Shown: positions 57,028 to 64,000 of the stretch, one piece after another
Position numbering within the stretch: the first letter of the stretch is position 1
How the letters are laid out: the number at the start of each line of letters is the position of its first letter
Source: Glebionis coronaria
Taxonomy: Eukaryota; Streptophyta; Magnoliopsida; Asterales; Asteraceae
Length of the DNA stretch: 64,000 nt
Assembly: GCA_025667525.1 (NCBI GenBank)
Contig: CM046882.1
Location: 530,335,473 to 530,399,472 of the forward strand
Direction: 5' to 3'
Made by a program: the position numbers and the translations under genes
The notes under the pieces: generated by a model
Database searches by the model: none
What the model was told of the DNA's origin: nothing
The model's input: the letters and a program-made list of their open reading frames with translations, nothing else

Positions 57028-59145
57028 ATGTCTGAAGCAATAACCTCCTCCTCCTCAGCCTTACCAAACATCAAGATTCCCATGCTTGATGCTACCAACT
57101 TTGACTTATGGAAGTTCAACTTTGAACAATATCTGGGGATCTATGACTACACACTCTGGGAGATTATTGAATATGGAAACACATTCAATAAGGCTCAAAA
57201 GATTCTTGATGCCATTACTCAAAGATCAGCTGTTGCTGGATGTTCTGAAGCAGATAAGAAAGAAAAACCTGGAGATGGTAGAGCTGTGGTTGCTGATGAC
57301 ATTGCAAAGAAAAGGGTTGACATGAAAGCCCTAAATATTCTAAAAGTCTCTTTGGGACAAGAAAACCAGCATAAATATATAGGCTATGAATCTGCTAAGG
57401 ATCTTTGGGAAGCTCTTGAAGTTGCATATGGTGGCAATGCAGACACTAAGGAGGAAAAGAAAAAGCAACTTCTGCATGATTATGCTGTCTTCAAAGCTCA
57501 ACCCAATGAGAAACTGAGTAGTGTGAGAAGCAGATTGCTTGACATTACTAGCAAGTTGTCCTTCATGGGGACACAAGTTGGTGATGTTGACATCAATGCT
57601 ACCTTTCTTAAAAGTCTTGGTGAGGCATGGAAGATTGAGGCAAGATCTATTCTTGCCAACAATACTTACAAGAGCTCCTCGTTTGATGACATCTACAACA
57701 AACTAAGACTGTTGGAAGATGAAACTCTTTTAGAGCATGGAAGCAAATCTACCACCAGCAACATGGCCTTCTTTTCTCATAGTGAAGGTCAATTCAATCA
57801 GAAGAACTCTTATATGCATCCAGTTACTGGATCATCATATGTCAGCGCTGGAACAAGTCCTGTCAACGTCTCCTATTCAGACGCTGACACATTCAAGAAT
57901 GACTCCCCAAGAGTTAAACCTGCTGGTTTGGATTTGGATACTGTTTGTGCCTACATTGCTTCTTTGCCCAATGGTTCAGTGATTACATATGAGGACCTTG
58001 AGCAGATAAGTGATGAGCACTTGGAAGAGATGGACATCAAGTGGAACATGGCTCTTGCTAGTATAAGAGCAAATAGGTGGAACAGAAGGTTTAAAAAGAA
58101 GATGACCTTCAATGCTAAAGACACAGCTGGATTTGATAAATCCAAAGTTGAATGCTACAACTGTCATCGTATGGGGCACTTCATGAGGGAATGCAGATCT
58201 CCTAGAAGATCTGATGCTGGTAAACCCTCAAGTCGGGTTGTTAAAGCTCAGGATTCCAAAGCTATGGTTGCAGTTCAAGGAATTGATGGTACAGGATGGG
58301 ATTGGAGCTATCTGGCTAAGAATGTTGAAGAGGATAAAGCTTTGGTTGCTGATATTGAAGAAGAAGAGCATGTTGAATATGCTCTCATGGCACACTCCTC
58401 CTCTTCATCTGATAATGAGGTATATGATGATGCTTTTTGTAGCAAAGTTTGTAGGTTAAATACTGAAAGACTTAACAAAGAGGTGTTAAAACTAAAAGAT
58501 GATATGAGTACTGAAAGATGTAAATTGTCTAATTACCAACTAGCTCTTATTGAAACTGAGAAAACCGTTTCTGAATACAAGAAAATGGAATTTGACTTAA
58601 AAGATAAGATCAATATCTTAAAACATGAGTTAGAGGGTAGTATGGATATTAGAAAAATCATGGAAAGGGTTAATGGTGAATTACAGGCTAAGTTAGATGA
58701 GGCAATTAAGAATAAATATAATGTTGGCCTCAAAATTCAAAGATTTGATAGAGCCACCCAAACCCTAGGAGACTGTGTAGTTAAACAAAGGGATCCTAAG
58801 GACATGACAGGGATTGGGATGAATGATTACTCTTTGGTTCCACCACCAGCTGGTGACTTCTATGGTGTCCAACAAAGGGACTTATCTTGGACTGGTTTGC
58901 CAGAGCTCCAAGAGGAGGAATTCATTCCTCCACCAAGAGTTGTCACTCCAGTGGAAGAGTATCAACAAAAATTGACTGACCTAAATGAGTGGAAGAAAGC
59001 TAACCCTACTTTATTTGTTAAGGGAAGTTTGCTATATGAAAGTCCAAATGAATCTACACCCATTAAGGTTACTAACCCAATCACTGGTAAAGTTGTTGAC
59101 CTAGGCTCAAACACTGTTAGAAGACCTAGCATTAAATATGCATAG
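57028..59145 (+). CDS. gag: Cop-5 Gag
   Basis: 705 codons from ATG 57028, in good context after an ~85 nt leader. The N-terminal 240 residues hold the copia Gag pattern (NFDLWKFNFEQYLGIYDYTLW, AKDLWEALEVAYGG, LSSVRSRLLDITSKL, FLKSLGEAWK). A complete zinc knuckle CYNCHRMGHFMREC lies at residues 376-389. A Glu/Lys-rich coiled coil runs through about 475-580. It ends at TAG 59143 directly followed by ATG, with the same frame open for 237 more codons. The TAG may be a mutation, or a readthrough site regulating Gag:Pol ratio. Confidence 0.88.
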   Translation: MSEAITSSSSALPNIKIPMLDATNFDLWKFNFEQYLGIYDYTLWEIIEYGNTFNKAQKILDAITQRSAVAGCSEADKKEKPGDGRAVVADDIAKKRVDMKALNILKVSLGQENQHKYIGYESAKDLWEALEVAYGGNADTKEEKKKQLLHDYAVFKAQPNEKLSSVRSRLLDITSKLSFMGTQVGDVDINATFLKSLGEAWKIEARSILANNTYKSSSFDDIYNKLRLLEDETLLEHGSKSTTSNMAFFSHSEGQFNQKNSYMHPVTGSSYVSAGTSPVNVSYSDADTFKNDSPRVKPAGLDLDTVCAYIASLPNGSVITYEDLEQISDEHLEEMDIKWNMALASIRANRWNRRFKKKMTFNAKDTAGFDKSKVECYNCHRMGHFMRECRSPRRSDAGKPSSRVVKAQDSKAMVAVQGIDGTGWDWSYLAKNVEEDKALVADIEEEEHVEYALMAHSSSSSDNEVYDDAFCSKVCRLNTERLNKEVLKLKDDMSTERCKLSNYQLALIETEKTVSEYKKMEFDLKDKINILKHELEGSMDIRKIMERVNGELQAKLDEAIKNKYNVGLKIQRFDRATQTLGDCVVKQRDPKDMTGIGMNDYSLVPPPAGDFYGVQQRDLSWTGLPELQEEEFIPPPRVVTPVEEYQQKLTDLNEWKKANPTLFVKGSLLYESPNESTPIKVTNPITGKVVDLGSNTVRRPSIKYA

Positions 59146-59859
59146 ATGTATAGAAATACTAGGTCACCCAAGAGTCAAGTTAGCAATCATGGAACAGGCT
59201 TCTTTCCTTCTAGACCTAAGGTTGTATCTATAAAAGCTTGTTACACTTGTGGTAGCTTTTCACACTTGGCATACAAGTGTGTCAAAGCTCCCAAAGCCAG
59301 CGCTGACAGGAACAATTTCAGCGCTGACAGGAACAAAGTCAACGTTGTTAGGAAGTCAAACGTTGTCAGACCCAAACCTTGTGTGCAGCAAAGTTCACAA
59401 GTGATTAGACCTGCCCCATTCTTTTCTAGAAGGTCTAACACTCATGGACAAAGACCCTTTCAAAAGACAAACACCTGGTCAAATAGGCAATGGGTTTCTG
59501 TAGCAAACCCTAGGTTCAACGCTGACAAGGGTAATTTCAGCGTTGACAGGACAAATTCTAACGCTGACAGAAACGTGACCAGACCTAAATATTTGCAGCC
59601 ACAAGGTAAGGGGTCTAAAGCTTCTTCAAGCTTAACATGGAGACCCAAGAAAGATCAAAACCCTAATGATAATGGGATTTCAATGACTTGCAATAGATTT
59701 AATTACATTTCAAAGGTCATTACAAAACCTATTGGGGTTAACTGGGTATTTCATCCTAAAAAGGATGAGAATGGGGTTGTTGTGAGAACTAAGTCTGTTC
59801 TTATTGAACAACCAGATGAATCCAAGTCTTTTGAGACTTGGGTTCCCAAAGAAAACTAA
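59146..59859 (+). CDS. gag: Cop-5 Gag tail with second zinc knuckle
   Basis: In frame with Gag after the TAG. A second knuckle CYTCGSFSHLAYKC (CX2CX4HX4C, residues 32-45) is intact. A basic, low-complexity stretch follows with SADRNNFSADRNK and RFNADKGNFSVDRT, the translation of a GCGCTGACAGG-type DNA repeat. The tail ends at TAA shortly before TTTCTTTATGTGCAGGG, which looks like a 3' splice site. Protease then starts in another frame, so either splicing or a frameshift joins the two. Confidence 0.75.
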   Translation: MYRNTRSPKSQVSNHGTGFFPSRPKVVSIKACYTCGSFSHLAYKCVKAPKASADRNNFSADRNKVNVVRKSNVVRPKPCVQQSSQVIRPAPFFSRRSNTHGQRPFQKTNTWSNRQWVSVANPRFNADKGNFSVDRTNSNADRNVTRPKYLQPQGKGSKASSSLTWRPKKDQNPNDNGISMTCNRFNYISKVITKPIGVNWVFHPKKDENGVVVRTKSVLIEQPDESKSFETWVPKEN

Positions 59860-60113
59860 TTTGTTTTCTTTATGTGCAGGGAATTCAAAGACAGATCAAT
59901 GATTATGGATATTGGGATAGTGGATGCTCAAGGCACATAACAGGGAAGGAAGACTATCTGATGAATTTCACCCCTATTAAAGATGGTGATAAGGTATACT
60001 TTGGAGGTGGATATGGAACTATCACTGGCAAAGGAACCCTTCTCACCAATAATCTACGTTTTGAGAACGTCTTCCTGGTAAAAGAACTTGATTACAACTT
60101 GTTTAGTGTATGA
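59860..60113 (+). pseudogene. pol: Cop-5 protease
   Basis: GYWDSGCSRHITG carries the catalytic D-S-G, followed by GKGTLLTNNLRFENVFLVKELDYNLFSV. TGA at 60111 falls where copia elements have Ser (LFSVSQ), a single-base change from TCA. Downstream the frame is unchanged. Confidence 0.85.
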
Positions 60114-60116
60114 CAG

Positions 60117-62486
60117 GTGTGTGATAACAAAAATGAAGTTCTTTTTACTGATACTGGGTGTTTGGTGTTAAGTAAGGATTTTAAGATCCCTGATGAGAAA
60201 TATATTGAGTATAGAACACCTAGGCATAAGGACATATATAATGTGAATTTAAATGGGATTAAAATGAATACCAATATGTCTTGTTTTTATGCTAAGGCCT
60301 CAGTAGATGAGAGTAATTTTTGGCACAGGAGACTAGGGCACATAAATTTTAAAAATATAAATAGACTTGTGAGGCTTGGTTTAGTTGATGGTTTGCCTGA
60401 GAAGGCCTTCCACAATGACCACTCTTGTGTTGCATGTCTTAAAGGCAAGCAGCACAAGGTCTCATTCAAGTCCAAACAGGTGCATACTAGTTCCAAACCT
60501 CTTCATATGCTTCACATGGACCTCTTTGGTCCAACAAATATAGAAAGTTTGAATGGTAAGTCATATTGCTTTGTTGTCACAGATGACTTTTCTAGATTTA
60601 CTTGGACATTTTTTCTAGCTATGAAGAGTGACACATCTGATGTTCTTATTGATTTTATCACTCAGATTGAGAAAAGGTCTGGCAATGAGGTTAAAATGCT
60701 TAGGAGTGATAATGGTGGAGAATTTAGGAACAAGAAGCTAGATGATTTCTGTGCCAGGAAAGGAATTACTAGGCAATTTAGCATTGCTAGAACCCCACAA
60801 CAAAATGGGGTTGCTGAGAGGAAAAATAGAACCCTAATTGAAGCAGCCAGAACAATGTTGGCTGATGCTCACTTTCCTATAGCCTTTTGGGCTGAGGCTG
60901 TTAATACAGCTTGCTATGTGCAAAATAGAGCATTGGTTAACAAAATTCAGAACAGAACACCTTATGAGTTACTTTGGGGAAGAAAACCTAATATTGGTTT
61001 TCTCAGGCCTTTTGGTTGTCATGTAGTAGTGTTGGATACTAGTGATGCCTTAGGGAAATTTAGTGCAAAAGGTGATGAGGGCTACTTCATGGGGTATTCA
61101 GTGCAGAGCAAGGGTTATAGGGTTTATCTTAAAAAGGACAAACGTATAGTTGAAAGAGTACATGTTAGGTTTTTAGAGAATAAACCTAGTGATCCTGAAA
61201 GTGGTCCTAATTGGTTGTTTGATTTGGAACCCTTATCTAGAACTTTAAATTATATGCCTTTCACTAATCCAGACATTGTGAAGGTAACTTCAAATGTTGT
61301 GGAGGAACAAGTTGTTAATGTTTCAGGTACACAGGTTCATGAGAAGGCTGGATCAGAAGCAGAAAAGGCATCTCCTACATTAGAATACGTCACAATTCCC
61401 ATTTGGACAGATGCTTTTGCTGCTGCTGCTGCTGCTGAACAAGATAATGGTGGTTTCCAAGTACCACCAGATACAAACATGCATGGTCCTTCAGGCGCTG
61501 ACAAAGGTAAATCTAGCGCTGAAAAGACCAATTCAGACGTTGATGGCTCAGACGTTGACAACAACAGTTCAAGCGTTGTTAGCCCAAGCGCTGACAAACA
61601 AGGTTCAGACGTTGACAACACCTTTGCACATCTTTTCTCTTCCACTTTTGAACAAGGTGAACCTTCCAATTCTTATGAAGAAGGTCATCCTTATGTTGAT
61701 ATAAGAGAGTTTGATGAAGAAGATATTGGCAACATGGAGCATGAGGTTGAGGACACCAGACTTTTTGAAGGAGGAGTTCTAACTTCTACAATGAAGAATC
61801 ACCCCTCTTCCCAGATCATTGGTGATATTATGACTCCAGTTCAGACTAGAAGGTCTCATCAAGGTCTTGGTGGGTTTATTGCCAATATACACAAGAAGGT
61901 TGATACCCCTCTTGTGCAAGCATGTTTGTTTGCATGTTTTCTGTCACAAGAAGAACCCAAGAAAATATTTGATGCTATCAAAGAACCAAGTTGGGTGGAA
62001 GCAATGCAGGATGAGCTTCATCAATTTGCAATTCAGGATGTTTGGGAGCTGGTTGATTGTCCTAGATATGTCAGACCTATAGGGACAAGATGGGTTCTCA
62101 GGAACAAAAGAGATGAAAGAGGCATTGTTGTCAGAAACAAGGCAAGGTTAGTGGCTCAAGGTTATACACAAGAGGAGGGGATAGACTATGAGGAGGTCTT
62201 TACACCAGTTGCAAGGATTGAAGCTATTAGGATTTTTCTAGCCTATGCCTCCTGCATGGGCTTCACAGTCTATCAAATGGATGTCAAGAGTGCTTTTCTG
62301 TATGGCACCATTGTTGAGGAAGTATATGTAATGCAACCTCCTGGTTTTGAGGATCCAGAGCATCTAGATAAAGTGTATAGAGTCAAAAAGGCTATGTATG
62401 GCCTTCATCAAGTCCCTAGAGCATGGTATGGTACTTTGTCTACCTATTTGGTGGACAATGGATTCAAGAGGGGCACCATAGATTAG
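60117..62486 (+). CDS. pol: Cop-5 integrase and reverse transcriptase
   Basis: 789 open codons. The integrase finger has H70, H75, C104 and C107 ([19 protein letters not shown]). Catalytic triad is D135 (HMDLFGP), D198 (LRSDNGGEF) and E234 (GVAERKNR), spaced DX62DX35E, all intact. [16 protein letters not shown] is the GKX motif. The 440-560 linker is Ser/Asp/Ala-rich and includes [10 protein letters not shown], again from the GCGYTGACAA DNA repeat. RT runs from about residue 620 ([62 protein letters not shown]). TAG 62484 replaces a sense codon in RGTIDxTLF. Confidence 0.9.
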   Translation: MCDNKNEVLFTDTGCLVLSKDFKIPDEKYIEYRTPRHKDIYNVNLNGIKMNTNMSCFYAKASVDESNFWHRRLGHINFKNINRLVRLGLVDGLPEKAFHNDHSCVACLKGKQHKVSFKSKQVHTSSKPLHMLHMDLFGPTNIESLNGKSYCFVVTDDFSRFTWTFFLAMKSDTSDVLIDFITQIEKRSGNEVKMLRSDNGGEFRNKKLDDFCARKGITRQFSIARTPQQNGVAERKNRTLIEAARTMLADAHFPIAFWAEAVNTACYVQNRALVNKIQNRTPYELLWGRKPNIGFLRPFGCHVVVLDTSDALGKFSAKGDEGYFMGYSVQSKGYRVYLKKDKRIVERVHVRFLENKPSDPESGPNWLFDLEPLSRTLNYMPFTNPDIVKVTSNVVEEQVVNVSGTQVHEKAGSEAEKASPTLEYVTIPIWTDAFAAAAAAEQDNGGFQVPPDTNMHGPSGADKGKSSAEKTNSDVDGSDVDNNSSSVVSPSADKQGSDVDNTFAHLFSSTFEQGEPSNSYEEGHPYVDIREFDEEDIGNMEHEVEDTRLFEGGVLTSTMKNHPSSQIIGDIMTPVQTRRSHQGLGGFIANIHKKVDTPLVQACLFACFLSQEEPKKIFDAIKEPSWVEAMQDELHQFAIQDVWELVDCPRYVRPIGTRWVLRNKRDERGIVVRNKARLVAQGYTQEEGIDYEEVFTPVARIEAIRIFLAYASCMGFTVYQMDVKSAFLYGTIVEEVYVMQPPGFEDPEHLDKVYRVKKAMYGLHQVPRAWYGTLSTYLVDNGFKRGTID

Positions 62487-63482
62487 ACACTATTTACAAA
62501 GAAGAAAGGCAAGGATGTGTTGCTTGTGCAGGTCTATGTTGATGATATCATTTTTGGGTCTACTGATCCAAAGATGAGTGAGGATTTCTCCAAGCTTATG
62601 ACAGACAAATTCAAGATGAGTGCTATGGAGGAGATGAACTTATTTCTTGGTTTACAAGTTCAGCAGAAAGAGGATGGTATCTTCATCTCCCAGGACAAAT
62701 ATGTTGCTGAGATCTTGAAGAAGTTTGGCTTTTCTCCACATGAAAAGAGGGCTACTACTCCTATGGATAGAGAACACCCTTGGGGAATGATTGGAGATGG
62801 AAAAGATGTTGATGTCAGGCACTATAGATCCATGATTGGATCTTTGATGTATCTTACTGCCTCCAGACCTGATATCATGTTTGTTGTGTGTGCTTGTGCA
62901 CGCCATCAAGTGACTCCCAAAGAATGTCACCTTTATGCTGTGAAGAGGATCTTTAGGTACCTAAGATGCTATCCTAGTCTTGGTTTGTGGTACCCAAAGG
63001 ATTCACCATTGGAGCTGATTGCATATTTAGATAGTGATTATGGAGGTGATAAATTTGATAGGAAATCCACAGCTGGTGGATGTCAGTTTCTTGGGAGCAG
63101 GTTGATATCTTGGCAATGCAAGAAACAAACAGTGGTGGCTAATTCTACAACTGAAGCAGAGTATGTGGCTACAGCTGCATGTTGTGGCCAAGTTTTGTGG
63201 ATTCAGAACCAGCTGTTGGACTATGGGTACAATTTCATGCATACTAAGATATTTGTTGACAATAATAGTACTTTATGCATCATTAAGAATCCTGTACATC
63301 ATTCTAAAACTAAACACATAGAAATTAGACACCATTTTATAAGAGATTGCTTTGAGAAAGGTTTAATACAACCAGATACGGTTGACACTGAGGAAAATGT
63401 GTCTGATTTATTAACTAAACCTTTTGATGCTGGGAGATTTCAATACTTGGTAACAAGTATTGGAATGGTTAATCTCACATAA
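62487..63482 (+). CDS. pol: Cop-5 RT catalytic end and RNase H
   Basis: Same frame as the preceding segment. VYVDDIIFGST (YVDD at 62535-62546) and NLFLGLQVQQ complete RT. RNase H has AYLDSDYGGDKFDRKSTAG, STTEAEYVA and FVDNNSTLCI with all acidic residues, then HHSKTKHIEIRHHFIRD and DLLTKPFDAGRFQYL as usual at the copia Pol end. Stop TAA 63480. Only the TAG at 62484 separates it from the rest of Pol. Confidence 0.92.
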   Translation, partial: TLFTKKKGKDVLLVQVYVDDIIFGSTDPKMSEDFSKLMTDKFKMSAMEEMNLFLGLQVQQKEDGIFISQDKYVAEILKKFGFSPHEKRATTPMDREHPWGMIGDGKDVDVRHYRSMIGSLMYLTASRPDIMFVVCACARHQVTPKECHLYAVKRIFRYLRCYPSLGLWYPKDSPLELIAYLDSDYGGDKFDRKSTAGGCQFLGSRLISWQCKKQTVVANSTTEAEYVATAACCGQVLWIQNQLLDYGYNFMHTKIFVDNNSTLCIIKNPVHHSKTKHIEIRHHFIRDCFEKGLIQPDTVDTEENVSDLLTKPFDAGRFQYLVTSIGMVNLT

Positions 63483-64000
63483 TATGTGTTTTAGATTCTT
63501 TTTGTAAAAGTATGTACAGGATGATGCATTATTATTGGTCTTATTGATGATTTAGATTTTCCACTATATTTTTTTAACACTGACAAAGGTTACTTGAACA
63601 CTGATAAGTGTTTTTGTAACGTTGTCAGCAATATAATTGTCTAACGCTGACAAAGCTTCCCTCAACGCTGTCATGTGTTATCGGGGTGTTGTCAGCAACA
63701 ATGTTAGTTTTGTGGTTTTCAATCTAAATGTGCAGATGGTGTTAGCAGTATACCATTGGATACAGAGTTGCTTATGGATCAATGGAGAAGCATTTGGACA
63801 AGTTTTTATTTATGGATGATGGTTGGAATGTTTCATTCCTATCTTGACATAAATTTTTTATGTTCATGCATGATTTTAGCAAACTTTTTGTATCATAGTT
63901 TAAGGGGAGGTTTTAGGAACCTTTAGGATGTTTGGGTATCCATATGATACTCTTATCACAATTCTAGATTGTGTCCACAGGTGAGTATGAGTTAGTTTTA
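63483..64000 (+). other. Cop-5 3' UTR to window end
   Basis: Non-coding. It contains at least seven sense or inverted copies of the AACGCTGACAA motif at 63577-63690. TTTAAGGGGAGGTTTTAGG at 63899-63917 is purine-rich and may be a PPT, but the next bases do not match the Cop-5 LTR start, so the true PPT is probably further right. Confidence 0.6.

Larger units (their letters stand above)
56408..64000 (+). mobile_element. Cop-5: copia element, running off the window
   Basis: 5' LTR 56408-56929, PBS 56932-56943, gag, PR, INT, RT and RH to 63482, then a 3' UTR with no 3' LTR before the window ends. It is inserted in the Lard-1 LTR (CACAT at 56403-56407 is the candidate TSD). Coding damage is light: TAG 59143, a frame change near 59860, TGA 60111 and TAG 62484. 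Confidence 0.92.

Noticed and set aside
63899..63917. PPT and 3' LTR of Cop-5 at the right edge
   Set aside because: The purine tract is present, but the following bases do not match the TGTTGGGAATAAATT LTR start.

Overview
This window is plant nuclear DNA, almost certainly from the daisy family (Asteraceae). I see no intact host gene. The 64 kb is a stack of LTR retrotransposons inserted into one another. The family inference rests on the Gag C-terminal motif WKPTGRTFT..CPLTRI, the ELAFLADPG motif and the large extra ORF after RNase H. I remember all three from copia polyproteins in Anthemideae such as Tanacetum; I could not run a search.

Layout, with working names. Positions 1-3308 are unassigned non-coding DNA with two Helitron-like 3' termini. 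Cop-1 is an old Ty1/copia element whose gag-pol lies at 40601-45039. It was split by Gyp-1 (3641-40519), a Ty3/gypsy element with 2.95 kb LTRs and CGGTA target duplications. Gyp-1 was hit exactly at its 5' LTR/PBS junction by Cop-2 (6588-33390, TSD ACAAT), a very large copia element. Cop-2 has gag-pol plus a roughly 4.2 kb extra reading frame after RNase H. Cop-2 was hit inside its reverse transcriptase by Cop-3 (14246-22777), a copia element without pol whose two 342 bp LTRs look identical.

On the right, Cop-1 is cut in RNase H by a minus-strand copia LTR (Cop-4, 45040 to about 45745). This abuts the LTR, PBS and gag start of an Athila-type gypsy element (Ath-1, to 47870). Ath-1 gag is cut by Lard-1 (47871-56407 and beyond), a non-autonomous element with 1985 bp LTRs. 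Lard-1's second LTR is cut by Cop-5 (56408 to window end), a fairly intact copia element. LTR divergence agrees with the nesting: Cop-3 is youngest, Cop-2 and Lard-1 intermediate, Gyp-1 oldest with a heavily eroded pol.

The most interesting signals are not protein-coding. (1) Downstream of its gag ORF, Cop-3 carries five tandem ~150 bp units that each fold into several hairpins. The paired arms change together between units, which suggests selected RNA structure; a related fold lies after RNase H in Cop-2. (2) The Lard-1 LTR carries a second, unrelated chain of hairpins, also with paired compensatory changes, plus a dispersed GC-rich palindrome. (3) Cop-2 has a large third ORF in the position an env gene would occupy. 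(4) A short motif (RCGYTGACAR) recurs through the LTR, gag, pol linker and 3' UTR of Cop-5. (5) PPT-like purine tracts (AAGGGGGAGCA) recur inside several elements. All domain calls are from reading translations by eye, and all divergence figures are eye counts.
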